From Candidatus Methylopumilus sp. (GTDB lineage Bacteria > Pseudomonadota > Gammaproteobacteria > Burkholderiales > Methylophilaceae): a stretch of 51,736 bases of DNA. Of this stretch, positions 36,248-45,372 are shown in pieces. The position numbers and the translations under genes are program-made. The stretch covers positions 1 through 51,736 of the forward strand of contig JAHEEA010000004.1 of the NCBI GenBank assembly GCA_024640945.1, written 5' to 3'. Numbering within the stretch: the stretch's first letter is position 1; each line of letters opens with the position of its first letter. The notes below the pieces were generated by a model. That model was not told where the DNA came from. It saw only the letters and a list, made by a program, of their open reading frames with translations, and made no database searches.

Positions 36248-36291
36248 GTAACTAAACCGCACATAAGTATGTGTTTTTACAGTTTAGTTAC
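36248..36291. repeat. nested inverted repeat between typA and rhlE
   Basis: Perfect ten-base arms GTAACTAAAC (36248-36257) and GTTTAGTTAC (36282-36291) enclose a smaller dyad CACATA-AG-TATGTG (36260-36273). It lies ten bases upstream of the rhlE -35 hexamer. It could be an operator for either divergent gene or a cruciform; there is no T-run to make it a normal terminator. Confidence 0.6.
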
Positions 36292-36301
36292 ATAAAAAGT
36301 T

Positions 36302-36329
36302 TTGACATCCCCATCACAATCTATATACT
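36302..36329 (+). promoter_or_regulatory. sigma-70-type promoter of the rhlE leader
   Basis: TTGACA (36302-36307), 16-bp spacer, TATACT (36324-36329). Expected transcription start near 36336, about 280 bases before the rhlE ATG. Confidence 0.65.
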
Positions 36330-36335
36330 TCGCGC

Positions 36336-36616
36336 TTCGGTAAGTGCATTACATCAAGTTTTGATGACTTATCTGAATATTCATCGCCCTAGCCTCTCGA
36401 AGCCCGTTGTTTTATTTTGCGGCTTTCTTGTATTGATTACCGGTTAGTGGCAATGCCCGTGCGCCGGTAAAAATGCATGCTTAATTATTAAGTTAATTTC
36501 ATTAAATGTATTGCGCTGTTTGATAGCCCGCTATTTATTAGCAGAGGATGCTTAGGCATCAGGACTTATGACAGTGTCTACTTGCGCCCTTTTAGCTTGT
36601 TATATAAGGGAACACC
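36336..36616 (+). promoter_or_regulatory. long structured 5' leader of the DEAD-box helicase gene
   Basis: The rest of this 429-bp gap has no protein gene. The putative leader holds several small hairpins: ATCAA-GTT-TTGAT (36353-36365), ACCGG...CCGGT with an inner GGC-AAT-GCC (36439-36468), and GATGC-TTAG-GCATC (36547-36560). AAGGGA precedes the ATG. A cis-acting regulatory RNA (cold- or helicase-responsive) is likely but unproven; I recognise no known class. Confidence 0.45.
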
Positions 36617-38230
36617 ATGTCTAACGACGTAACATTTGAAAGTTTAAATCTACACCCATCAATTCTTCGCGCAATTGAAGAATCTGGTTACACAAACGCA
36701 ACACCAATTCAGGCGCAAGCAATTCCTGAAGTGATGGCTGGCCATGACTTAATGGCTTCAGCACAAACAGGTACAGGTAAAACTGCAGCCTTCGCACTTC
36801 CAGCACTTAACCTATTAGCAACACCTCACGAATCTAAAAGCCGTGGCCCACGTATTTTAGTATTGGTGCCAACTCGCGAATTAGCGACTCAAGTTAACGA
36901 AGCTGCACGTAAATACGGTAAATTCATCCGTGCACGTACAGTGAGTATCGTAGGTGGTATGCCTTACCCACTACAAAACAAATTGCTATCACAACCTTTA
37001 GACATCTTGGTAGCAACACCAGGTCGTTTAATTGATCACATGGAACGCGGTCGTATTGATATGTCTCGTTTACAAATGTTGATCTTGGACGAAGCTGATC
37101 GTATGTTGGACATGGGCTTTATGCCTGATGTAGAACGTATCTGTAATGCACTTCCAGCAGAACGCCAAACACTATTATTCTCAGCAACTTTAGATGGCAA
37201 CATTGGCCGTATTGCACAACAAATCTTGCGCAATCCAAAAACTATCCAAGTGGCTGCACAAACACAAAAACACGAAAACATTGAGCAACGCTTGCACTTT
37301 GTTGACGACATGACACACAAAAACAAATTGCTTGAGCATCTATTGATTGCTCCAGAAGTGAATCAAGCGATTGTGTTTACATCAACCAAACGTCACGCTG
37401 ACTTATTAGCTGAAGACTTGTACGCTGCTGGTCATAAAACAGCTGCATTGCATGGCGACATGACACAAGGTGCGCGTAACCGCACATTAACTAAATTACG
37501 TCATGGTGATGTCAAAGTATTGGTTGCAACTGACGTGGCAGCGCGCGGTATTGACGTACACGGCATTACACACGTGATTAACTACGATCTACCTAAATTT
37601 GCTGAAGATTATGTACACCGTATCGGCCGTACAGGTCGTGCAGGCAACACTGGTATTGCGATTTCATTCGCATCACACATGGATAGACACCAAGTTCGTA
37701 AAATCGAACAATTCACTGGTCAACGTTTAGAGCCTAGCGTCATCGCTGGTTTTGAACCAAAACGTCCAGCACCACGTACTGACGGTCCAGGCCGTGGTCG
37801 TCCAGGTGATCGCTCAAGCCGTCCATCAAATGGTCGCCCTGGTGATCGTTCAGGTCGTCCAGGCGAACGTAACCGTAGCTTTGGTGATCGTGCAAGCGAG
37901 CGTAGTTTCGGTGACCGCGCTGCTAGCGCAGGTGATCGCAACAGCCGTCCAAGCGGCAATGCTGGTGCAAATAGTGGCTACCCAGGTAGCGGTAAACCAC
38001 GTGGCACAGGTTTTGGTTCACGTCCTGAAGGTTCAAGCCGTCCAGAAGGTAACCGTAGCTTTGGTGACCGCGCTGCTAGCGCAGGCGATCGTAATAGCCG
38101 CCCAACTGGCAACCGTCCTGACGGCAACCGTAACTCACGCCCAGAAGGTAATCGTGGCGGTGACAAATTCGGTGGCCCAAAACGCGCTGATGGCGATCGT
38201 GCAGCACGTCGTCCACGTAACTTCGCTTAA
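36617..38230 (+). CDS. DEAD-box RNA helicase, RhlE type, with repetitive RG/GDR tail
   Basis: An ATP-dependent RNA helicase of 537 residues. The core (about 1-375) has the Q motif 'ATPIQAQAIP', 'AQTGTGKT', 'PTRELA', 'DEADRMLDMGFMPD', 'FSATL', 'HGDMTQGARNRTL' and 'HRIGRTGRAG'. The last 150 residues are low-complexity and rich in Gly, Arg, Asp and Ser, with repeated GDR and 'NRSFGDR' units, likely a disordered RNA-binding tail. RhlE proteins act in ribosome assembly and RNA decay, often in the cold. The gene has an unusually long leader and is followed 25 bases later by a second helicase gene. Confidence 0.93.
   Translation: MSNDVTFESLNLHPSILRAIEESGYTNATPIQAQAIPEVMAGHDLMASAQTGTGKTAAFALPALNLLATPHESKSRGPRILVLVPTRELATQVNEAARKYGKFIRARTVSIVGGMPYPLQNKLLSQPLDILVATPGRLIDHMERGRIDMSRLQMLILDEADRMLDMGFMPDVERICNALPAERQTLLFSATLDGNIGRIAQQILRNPKTIQVAAQTQKHENIEQRLHFVDDMTHKNKLLEHLLIAPEVNQAIVFTSTKRHADLLAEDLYAAGHKTAALHGDMTQGARNRTLTKLRHGDVKVLVATDVAARGIDVHGITHVINYDLPKFAEDYVHRIGRTGRAGNTGIAISFASHMDRHQVRKIEQFTGQRLEPSVIAGFEPKRPAPRTDGPGRGRPGDRSSRPSNGRPGDRSGRPGERNRSFGDRASERSFGDRAASAGDRNSRPSGNAGANSGYPGSGKPRGTGFGSRPEGSSRPEGNRSFGDRAASAGDRNSRPTGNRPDGNRNSRPEGNRGGDKFGGPKRADGDRAARRPRNFA
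37901..37951 (+). repeat. 51-bp in-frame direct repeat in the helicase tail, copy 1
   Basis: This segment encodes 'RSFGDRAASAGDRNSRP' and is nearly repeated at 38054-38104, differing only at a few mostly silent positions. Tail length may vary by recombination between the copies. Confidence 0.75.
38054..38104 (+). repeat. 51-bp in-frame direct repeat in the helicase tail, copy 2
   Basis: Second copy of the unit at 37901-37951, 153 bases downstream and in the same frame. Confidence 0.75.
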
Positions 38231-38255
38231 TAAACAAATAGTGAGCTATTAGACA

Positions 38256-39659
38256 TTGAGTACGGAAAACATTAGTTTTGCATCTCTTAATCTAGCGCCT
38301 GAAATTCTCAAGGCGCTAGATGAGTTTGGTTACACCACACCAACACCGATTCAAGCACAAGCGATTCCAATCGTGTTGCAAGGTCGTGATTTGATGGCAG
38401 GCGCGCAAACAGGTACAGGTAAAACTGCAGCTTTTGCATTGCCCATGCTACAAAAATTACTGCCGCTTGCCAGCACGAGTGCATCGCCTGCTCGCCACCC
38501 AATACGCGCATTGGTTTTAGTACCTACGCGTGAGTTGGCGATTCAAGTTGAAGCCAGTGTTAAGGTATATGCCAAACATAGTCCACTACGCTCACTCGTT
38601 GTTTACGGTGGCGTTGATATTAAAACGCAAACGCCACACCTCATGCGAGGCGTGGAAATTCTGGTGGCAACACCAGGTCGTTTGCTAGACCATATTGAAC
38701 AACGCACATTGCAACTTAGCCAAGTCCAAATGTTGATTTTGGACGAAGCTGACCGCATGTTAGACATGGGCTTTATGCCTGACTTAAAACGTATTTTGGC
38801 GTTATTACCAAAACAACGTCAAAACCTCATGTTCTCAGCGACATTCTCAACAGAAATCAAAAAGCTCTCAGAAGAGTTTTTAAAAGATCCTTTGTTAGTT
38901 GAAGTAGCACGCAGTAATGCAACCAATGAAAACGTGACACAAAAGGTCTATCACGTTCCGCAAGATGACAAACACGCCCTACTCGCTCAGATTTTGAACG
39001 AGACAGAAACTAAACAAGTGATTGTCTTTACCAAAACAAAACTGACCGCCAGCCGATTGGCTCGACAACTCGTTCGCGAAGGCATTTCAGCCGATGCAAT
39101 CCATGGCGACAAAAGCCAATTGGAACGTATCCAAGCACTAGATGCTTTCAAAAACGGTAAGATTCATGCGCTGATTGCAACAGACGTTGCGGCACGTGGT
39201 TTGGATATTGATCAATTGCCGATGGTGATTAACTACGAAATTCCAAGCGCACCAGAAGATTACGTTCACCGCATCGGTCGTACAGGCCGTGCTGGCGCAC
39301 TAGGTGTAGCGATTTCTTTAGTGTCGCCTGAAGAAGAGAAATATCTAGTTGAAATTGAAAAGCTGATTAAGCGCGAGATTCCAAAAGAAACTTCAAACTT
39401 ACCTGCACGAGGCCGTGCATCTTCTGAAAGAAGCCATCATGATCGCGGTAACCGCGAAAAAGGTCATGAGCGCGCAACGGAACAACGTAGCACTCCACGC
39501 CCTAGTCCAGCTAAAAAAAGTAGCGATCCTTGGTTTGATAAACCTTATGAGCCAACTGGAGCAACAACGACAAAAGCACCAGCGCCTCAACTATATAGAA
39601 GCAACAAACCCAAGCGTGAAGTTGCTGCATTACTAGGTGGATTACAAGCTAAGCAATAA
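38256..39659 (+). CDS. second DEAD-box RNA helicase, RhlE type
   Basis: A 467-residue helicase with the same motif set as its neighbour ('TPTPIQAQAIP', 'AQTGTGKT', 'PTRELAIQ', 'DEADRMLDMGFMPD', 'HRIGRTGRAG') but a short basic, glutamine/serine-rich tail instead of GDR repeats. The pair probably arose by duplication, though the proteins differ clearly. The frame has no ATG near the start: a TAG lies two codons before the TTG at 38256, which I take as start. It has only GTGAG upstream, so translation may depend on the first helicase gene. Confidence 0.9.
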   Translation: MSTENISFASLNLAPEILKALDEFGYTTPTPIQAQAIPIVLQGRDLMAGAQTGTGKTAAFALPMLQKLLPLASTSASPARHPIRALVLVPTRELAIQVEASVKVYAKHSPLRSLVVYGGVDIKTQTPHLMRGVEILVATPGRLLDHIEQRTLQLSQVQMLILDEADRMLDMGFMPDLKRILALLPKQRQNLMFSATFSTEIKKLSEEFLKDPLLVEVARSNATNENVTQKVYHVPQDDKHALLAQILNETETKQVIVFTKTKLTASRLARQLVREGISADAIHGDKSQLERIQALDAFKNGKIHALIATDVAARGLDIDQLPMVINYEIPSAPEDYVHRIGRTGRAGALGVAISLVSPEEEKYLVEIEKLIKREIPKETSNLPARGRASSERSHHDRGNREKGHERATEQRSTPRPSPAKKSSDPWFDKPYEPTGATTTKAPAPQLYRSNKPKREVAALLGGLQAKQ

Positions 39660-39661
39660 AT

Positions 39662-39692
39662 AAAAAAGCCCAGATTATCTGGGCTTTTTTAT
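39662..39692. terminator. bidirectional terminator between the helicase and globin genes
   Basis: AGCCCAGA / TCTGGGCT stem with a three-base loop, A-run and T-run outside, between convergent genes. Confidence 0.9.
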
Positions 39693-39704
39693 TGGCTATA
39701 TCTC

Positions 39705-40133
39705 TTAATGCCCAACCGGACATTCATCGGTATTCCGCATAAAATCAGCCACAGACCATAAGGACTGCGCCAATCTCACCACCAAAGGCTCTTCCATGCC
39801 GATGTCATGCATTGCTCGCACCATACAGAACATCCATTGATCACGCTCAGACTCACCAATCGCAAAAGGTAAATGGCGACGACGCAACATAGGATGACCA
39901 TAACGCTCAATATAAAGCGCAGGTCCGCCTGACCAACCGACCAAAAACATAAACAGCTTATCACGCGCTTCAGTTAAATCTGCTGAGTGCATCTTTCGAA
40001 TACCAGTCGCACGTTCATCGGTGTCCATCACATCATAAAAACGCTCAACTAAATTACGAATCGTTTGCTCGCCACCGAGTTCTTCGAACAGCGTTTTTTG
40101 ATTTGATTCTGGCTCTTCAATTTCAAGCACCAT
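39705..40133 (-). CDS. truncated hemoglobin, group II (TrHbO type)
   Basis: A 142-residue 2-on-2 globin. Features of group II are the proximal histidine in 'RRRHLPFAIG', the B10 tyrosine in 'ERFYDVMD', the glycine-containing 'GWSGGPALYIERYGHPMLR' segment and Trp G8 in 'RDQWMFCM'. The first 15 residues are an acidic extension. Such proteins bind oxygen or react with NO and peroxides. It overlaps the purT stop by one base (TAATG), so the two genes are an operon. Confidence 0.92.
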   Translation of the reverse strand: MVLEIEEPESNQKTLFEELGGEQTIRNLVERFYDVMDTDERATGIRKMHSADLTEARDKLFMFLVGWSGGPALYIERYGHPMLRRRHLPFAIGESERDQWMFCMVRAMHDIGMEEPLVVRLAQSLWSVADFMRNTDECPVGH

Positions 40134-41332
40134 TACTCAGCCTTTGTTTTAACCAAGCTTGAAGCAAGCGTCGCTCTAGCACGCGCCTCATCGACATCTT
40201 TACCAGTCGCTAATGCAACGCCCATACGACGACGTTCAAATGATTCAGGCTTGCCGAACAAGCGAATATCTGACTCAGGCACTGCCAAGGCTTTCTCAAC
40301 ACCCTCAAAACTTAAATTCTTAGAATCAACACCACCATAAATCACTGCACTCGCACCCGGCGCACGCATTTCAGCGTTCACTGGCAAACCTAAGATGGCA
40401 CGTGCATGTAATTCAAATTGGTTAAAGCGTTGAGTTGCCATGGTCACCATCCCGGTATCGTGAGGACGTGGACTCACCTCAGAGAACCATACATGGTCAC
40501 CCTTCACAAATAACTCAACGCCAAACAAACCTAGACCACCTAAATTATCTGTCACCGCTTTTGCAATACGTTGCGACTCTTTAAGGGCATTTGCCGTCAT
40601 TACTTGTGGCTGCCAACTCTCCACATAATCCCCACGTTTTTGTAAGTGGCCAATCGGCGCACAGAAAGAAGTTTCAATATCGCCATTCGCATTTTTAGCG
40701 CGAATTGTAAGTAAGGTAATTTCGTAGTCAAAATCAATTTGACCTTCAACAATCACCACACCTTGGTTTACACGTCCACCAGATGCCGCATATTCCCAAG
40801 CACCAGCCACTTCACTTGCATTGGTAATGCGTGATTGGCCTTTGCCCGATGATGACATTGTTGGCTTAATAAAACATGGGTAACCAATGCCCGCATCAAT
40901 CGCATCTTGCAAAGCTTGTTGGCTATTGGCAAAAGCATAAGGCGATGTTGGCAAGCCCAAAGTCTCAGCGGCTAAACGGCGAATTCCTTCACGGTTCATC
41001 GTCAGCTGAACGGCTCTCACTGTTGGAATCACTTGAGCCAAACCAGCTGATTCAATCTCAGCTAAAGTTTGTGTGTTTAAAGCCTCAATTTCAGGCACGA
41101 TTAAATGTGGACGCTCTTTTTTAACTAAATTAAGTAAGGCTTCACCGTCCGTCATATCAATCACATGCGCACGATGCGCCACTTGATGACCTGGTGCGTT
41201 TTTATAACGATCTACCGCAATCACTTCAACCCCTAAGCGTTGCAAGGCAATAATCACTTCCTTGCCAAGCTCACCGCTACCAAGCAGCATGACGCGTGTA
41301 GCGCTAGGACTTAAAGGGGTACCGATTTTCAT
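40133..41332 (-). CDS. purT: formate-dependent phosphoribosylglycinamide formyltransferase
   Basis: PurT uses formate and ATP to formylate GAR in purine synthesis, without folate. The 399-residue ATP-grasp protein has '[20 protein letters not shown]' near residue 15, '[11 protein letters not shown]', '[15 protein letters not shown]' and '[15 protein letters not shown]'. GGAG precedes the ATG. In this organism formate is produced by the Fhc complex encoded 7 kb away, which makes the enzyme a link from C1 oxidation to purines (inference). Confidence 0.96.
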   Translation of the reverse strand: MKIGTPLSPSATRVMLLGSGELGKEVIIALQRLGVEVIAVDRYKNAPGHQVAHRAHVIDMTDGEALLNLVKKERPHLIVPEIEALNTQTLAEIESAGLAQVIPTVRAVQLTMNREGIRRLAAETLGLPTSPYAFANSQQALQDAIDAGIGYPCFIKPTMSSSGKGQSRITNASEVAGAWEYAASGGRVNQGVVIVEGQIDFDYEITLLTIRAKNANGDIETSFCAPIGHLQKRGDYVESWQPQVMTANALKESQRIAKAVTDNLGGLGLFGVELFVKGDHVWFSEVSPRPHDTGMVTMATQRFNQFELHARAILGLPVNAEMRAPGASAVIYGGVDSKNLSFEGVEKALAVPESDIRLFGKPESFERRRMGVALATGKDVDEARARATLASSLVKTKAE

Positions 41333-41425
41333 GAAAACTCCGCGTAACTTTGAGTGAATAATTTGAATGGATGATTAATTTTAACATGAAGGGCAAGGCG
41401 TGAATGCCCGAAAATAACAGGCAAT

Positions 41426-41454
41426 AAAAAACGACTCACTAGGAGCCGTTTTTT
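41426..41454. terminator. intrinsic terminator downstream of the TonB receptor gene
   Basis: AAAAAACGACTC / GAGCCGTTTTTT arms (one mismatch) around a five-base loop, nineteen bases after the receptor stop on the minus strand. Confidence 0.85.
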
Positions 41455-41473
41455 ATTTAATGCTGACAACTAC

Positions 41474-43831
41474 TTAATCACGATCAGCAGAACTTGACAA
41501 TTGCTTACCATCAAACTCATACCGCACCCCTAACCAGCCAGCCCGAGGAGCGCCCGGTGAAACAAATCCTAAGTTATGTGGACTATTTACATCGCCTGTT
41601 AAATTACCATTACCATCGTAATAAGACTGTCCCATTAGGCCACCATTGTTGTATTCATTATCAAAAATGTTGATTGCTTTACCGAATATACTCCAACCAC
41701 GACCAAGATTGTAACGAGTATCTAAATTAACAACTGCATAGCCAGCAACCTTACCATTACCCATTGAATCACCTTGTGACTCATGGCTATTATTTTCATT
41801 ACCACGCATGTAGCGATCAGAAAAGGCCGTAATATTAGAACCCACTGTCCAATCTGGTGTAACTGCATACTGCATACGAAGTTTAAATTGGTGTTTAGGA
41901 ATATTAGCTAAACGGTCGCCTTTTTTAATATTAATAACACCATCTTGCTCTTCAGAGTTAACCTCATTAGCCAACTGTAAATCATCTTGGTATGTCGCAT
42001 TTACGTAACTGTATCCTGCTGACCAAGAAAACTTATCCATCTTACCAATCAGATTAGTATCTAAACCTACGCGACGGGTCTTGCCAACATTGTCAAAATA
42101 ACCCATACCGTTAGCAACGCCAGGAACACTAACAAAATGAATGTCGTTATAGTTCTGAGAACGATAAATCGCAGCTGACCAACGTACATCATCAGTCAAG
42201 TTACCACGTAAGCCAGCTTCAAAAGTTTTAACTACAACCTGCTTTAAAGGAGGATCGCCTGCCATTGCGTTTGGTAATTTACAAGGAACATTTGGATTTG
42301 CACATCCGAGTTCCATAGAAGTTGGGGCACGATTACCTTCATTATAAGAACCATAAACTGTCAAATCTTTAGTTGGTGTAAAATTCAACCCAACCGCTGG
42401 ATTAAACCGATTAAAACTATGATTTCCAGAAAGGCTGTTTTCATCGGAAGCATCAGGAATTAACTTATCCCTATTCTCAACTTTCACATGGTTGTAACGA
42501 CCAGATGCTGTTAAATGCCAGAAATCATTAAGTGATAACGTATCTGTTGCAAACAAACTCCAAGTTTTTGTTTTACCTTTAAGATTAACCGACTCTTCAA
42601 GGTAATCAGATCCTTCAGAAGCAGCTAAACCATCAATGCCTCTAGATGCATTTAATAACCCAAATTCTGTAGATTGATTAAACTTAATCTTTGAATAATC
42701 ATAAGCTGCACCAACCGTAAATTGATTTTTTTTACCAGAAAAATCTTGATCCAGAGTCAACTGGCCATTTACCCCATATGACTTTTGATTTGTTCTACTT
42801 CTATTAAGCGCTCCGCTACAACCATCAAGGTCAAAACCCGCCCCTGTGCAATCTTCTGTTGAATCATAATCATCGTTAACATCACCATTTAATGTTTTAC
42901 GATTTGATGATCGATAATAAGTATTGCCACTGAACATGACGTTATCACTAAACCAGTGACTTCCTGATAGATTCATAAAAGACACAGTATTTTTTGTTTG
43001 ATCTGGCTTGGTAAAAATAGAATCTCGACCAAAATTACGCATAAAATCTTTTGGTATTAGTCCATTCCCAATCATATCGTTATCGGCGCCGGTGTAGCTC
43101 AAATCAACTTTGGTTGTTTCATTTTGCCAACCCACTTTACCGAAAAACTGACGGACATCAGTATCGGAAGCATCACGCCAGCCATCTTCACGGAAAGAGC
43201 TTGCTGAAACAAAGTAATCAACTGAACCATCTTTAGATACACCACCGTATTCAGCAGAACCTGTTCTACGACCCCATGAACCAGCAGAAGCCTCAACAGC
43301 GCCACCTTGATGAGTGCGGCCACTCTTAGTTTGAATAGAGATCGCACCGCCTAATGTATTTAAACCAAATAATGGATTAGTTCCTGGAATAAGTGACATG
43401 CCTGCAATCGCGTTCATCGGAATTAAATCCCAGTTCACCGCATCGCCGAATGGCTCATTAACACGGACGCCATCGACATAAATTGACATGCCTTGTGGTG
43501 TACCCAGCAATGGGGAAGCACTAAAACCACGGAACAAGATATCTGGTTGGAATGGGTTATTTTGCGTGTCGTTAACGCTTACACCTTGAAGATTATCTGT
43601 CATGTAATCAGCAATAGTAACGCTTTGCTGTTTTTTTAATTCGTCACCTTTAACAGTTTGAATATTTGCTGGAACTTTATCTAAAGTAAGACCAATACCT
43701 TGCAATGGCGTTGTACTTACAACGTCCACAGCGCTAGCCTTAATAGCCTTATCAGCAGCATAAACAGATGATGTAGCTGCAATTACGCCAGCTACAGCTA
43801 GCATCACAGGTTTTAATTTTGGGTTAAACAT
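41474..43831 (-). CDS. TonB-dependent outer-membrane receptor
   Basis: A 785-residue outer-membrane transporter. It has a signal peptide (1-25, 'VAGVIAATSSVYA'), a TonB-box-like 'KASAVDVVSTTP', a plug domain with 'FQPDILFRGFSASPLLGTPQGM', 'IYVDGVRVNEPFGD' and 'NTLGGAISIQTKSG', and a 22-strand barrel ending in an aromatic-poor tail. The substrate cannot be read from sequence. It is divergent from a MoxY-like histidine kinase and close to a LanPepSY-like gene, so uptake of a lanthanide or its chelator is a reasonable guess. GGAG precedes the ATG. Its promoter region carries the shared dyad found at two other places in this locus. Confidence 0.93.
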   Translation of the reverse strand: MFNPKLKPVMLAVAGVIAATSSVYAADKAIKASAVDVVSTTPLQGIGLTLDKVPANIQTVKGDELKKQQSVTIADYMTDNLQGVSVNDTQNNPFQPDILFRGFSASPLLGTPQGMSIYVDGVRVNEPFGDAVNWDLIPMNAIAGMSLIPGTNPLFGLNTLGGAISIQTKSGRTHQGGAVEASAGSWGRRTGSAEYGGVSKDGSVDYFVSASSFREDGWRDASDTDVRQFFGKVGWQNETTKVDLSYTGADNDMIGNGLIPKDFMRNFGRDSIFTKPDQTKNTVSFMNLSGSHWFSDNVMFSGNTYYRSSNRKTLNGDVNDDYDSTEDCTGAGFDLDGCSGALNRSRTNQKSYGVNGQLTLDQDFSGKKNQFTVGAAYDYSKIKFNQSTEFGLLNASRGIDGLAASEGSDYLEESVNLKGKTKTWSLFATDTLSLNDFWHLTASGRYNHVKVENRDKLIPDASDENSLSGNHSFNRFNPAVGLNFTPTKDLTVYGSYNEGNRAPTSMELGCANPNVPCKLPNAMAGDPPLKQVVVKTFEAGLRGNLTDDVRWSAAIYRSQNYNDIHFVSVPGVANGMGYFDNVGKTRRVGLDTNLIGKMDKFSWSAGYSYVNATYQDDLQLANEVNSEEQDGVINIKKGDRLANIPKHQFKLRMQYAVTPDWTVGSNITAFSDRYMRGNENNSHESQGDSMGNGKVAGYAVVNLDTRYNLGRGWSIFGKAINIFDNEYNNGGLMGQSYYDGNGNLTGDVNSPHNLGFVSPGAPRAGWLGVRYEFDGKQLSSSADRD

Positions 43832-43920
43832 TCACGTTGCTCCAAGTAAAATTCTTAATCAAGGCGCTCGCACGCCTTTTAACATGGACTAAACTTTAAC
43901 AAAGCATTTGCAAATAAGCA

Positions 43921-43960
43921 TTAGGAAAACCTCCCGAATTTAGCTACGCAATTTCCCTTT
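43921..43960 (-). promoter_or_regulatory. putative response-regulator sites upstream of the TonB receptor
   Basis: On the minus strand a dyad TCGGGA-N5-TCCTAA (43937-43921) with a weaker site AAAGGG-N5 (from 43960) 23 bp upstream. A -10-like TTAAAG follows 38 bases after the dyad start. The same spacing is seen at 46020 and 47764. Confidence 0.5.
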
Positions 43961-44020
43961 CCAGCCCGCTAGCGCTATAGTTCTCCTGCGTTCTATTAAT
44001 AAAAAACTAGGCTTTACACT

Positions 44021-45370
44021 TTGACACTCAAATTACGCTTAAACCTACTGATTACGCTACTCTTACTGCTGATTTTGTTCGCAGGGGCATTTCTATCCCT
44101 CAATAACGCGCTACAAAATGCACGTGCCGAAGTAAAGTCTGCTGAAAAACTGGTGCTGTATTTGTTTGATACTGCGATTTTGAATAACAACACCATCGGT
44201 CAGCAGAAGATAGCGCGTAAAACCTTTAATCTGCAGCGTTTAAACCATATGCGCCACATTAAAATCGAGTTGCTGGATAACGATGGGCAAGTGCTGGATA
44301 GCAATCAAAACACTAATAGCGCACCGCCAAATGAAGCTCCGGCTTGGTTTGAGAGCCTAGCCAACCGCTTGACCACTAAGTGGGAGCCCTCAGTAAGAAC
44401 ACTAGAATACCAAGGCAAGGAAATTGGACGCTTAGTGATTACGCCTGACCCTACTTACGAATACGCCGAAAAATGGAAATACATGTCCGACTTATTTAAG
44501 TTGGTCTTGGTGTTTTTTGTCTTAGTCAATGTCACGGTGATCTGGGCAGTGGCGCAAGCCTTAAAACCAACAGAAAAGATTTTGTACGCGCTTAATGAAT
44601 TGGAAGAAGGTGATCTTGATACACGCTTACCAAGCTTTAAATTACCCGAGCTTGCGCGAATCGGTGAAAAATTCAATCGCATGATTGAGACCTTGCAATC
44701 CAGCATTCAAAAAAACCATAAACTCACCCAAGAGCTGATTACGCTTCAAGAGCAAGAACGTAAAAGCTTGGCGCGTGATTTACATGATGAGTTTGGTCAA
44801 TGTCTAACGGCGATCCATACCGATGCCAGCGTTGTGCTTAAAGCTTCGGAGAAAAAATACCCTGAGCTTCAACAAAGTGCCTTAGCAATTACACAGCTTT
44901 CTCGTCACTTAATTGACATGGTCAGTGGTTTACTACAAAAGCTACGCCCAGGAATCTTAGATGAACTGGGCTTAGAAGCTGCGATTCAAGACACCGTAGA
45001 AACATGGAAAGCACGCCATCCTGAGATTAAAACCGGCTTAACGATTAGTGGCTTAGATAATATGTTGCCAGAAACTCACAGCATTGCTTTATATCGCTTA
45101 GTACAAGAATGTTTAACGAATATTTCTCGCCACGCACAAGCTACAAAAATTGCGATTGAAGTCTTTAAACTCAGTAAATCTGGAAAGCCTGGTTTACAAG
45201 TGATTATTAAAGATGACGGCAAAGGCTTTAACACCAAAAAGACTGATGGACTTGGCTTACCAGGTATGCGGGAACGTGTTGAAGGCCTGGGCGGCACACT
45301 TAAAATTCAATCTTCCACCACTTCCAACAGCGGCACAGAAATCACTGCTTGGATTCCAATTTCGATTTAA
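44021..45370 (+). CDS. histidine kinase, MoxY/NarX-like
   Basis: A 449-residue membrane sensor. Order: TM1 (6-26), periplasmic domain (27-158) resembling the LapD/MoxY N-terminal domain with its conserved 'GRLVITPDPTYEYAEKW' end, TM2 (160-180), HAMP (180-230), HisKA_3 with phosphoacceptor H255 in 'LARDLHDEFGQ', and HATPase with 'QECLTNISRHAQA' and 'DDGKGF...GLGLPGMRERV'. MoxY in Paracoccus controls methanol-dehydrogenase genes. The start is a TTG (stop just upstream, AGG before it). The response-regulator gene follows after two bases. Confidence 0.9.
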   Translation: MTLKLRLNLLITLLLLLILFAGAFLSLNNALQNARAEVKSAEKLVLYLFDTAILNNNTIGQQKIARKTFNLQRLNHMRHIKIELLDNDGQVLDSNQNTNSAPPNEAPAWFESLANRLTTKWEPSVRTLEYQGKEIGRLVITPDPTYEYAEKWKYMSDLFKLVLVFFVLVNVTVIWAVAQALKPTEKILYALNELEEGDLDTRLPSFKLPELARIGEKFNRMIETLQSSIQKNHKLTQELITLQEQERKSLARDLHDEFGQCLTAIHTDASVVLKASEKKYPELQQSALAITQLSRHLIDMVSGLLQKLRPGILDELGLEAAIQDTVETWKARHPEIKTGLTISGLDNMLPETHSIALYRLVQECLTNISRHAQATKIAIEVFKLSKSGKPGLQVIIKDDGKGFNTKKTDGLGLPGMRERVEGLGGTLKIQSSTTSNSGTEITAWIPISI

Positions 45371-45372
45371 AG

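Noticed and set aside
37752-38252. 166-codon frame overlapping the helicase tail
   Set aside because: It reads the GDR-repeat region in another frame, giving monotonous Val/Gln/Ala-rich sequence; a shadow of the repetitive coding sequence.
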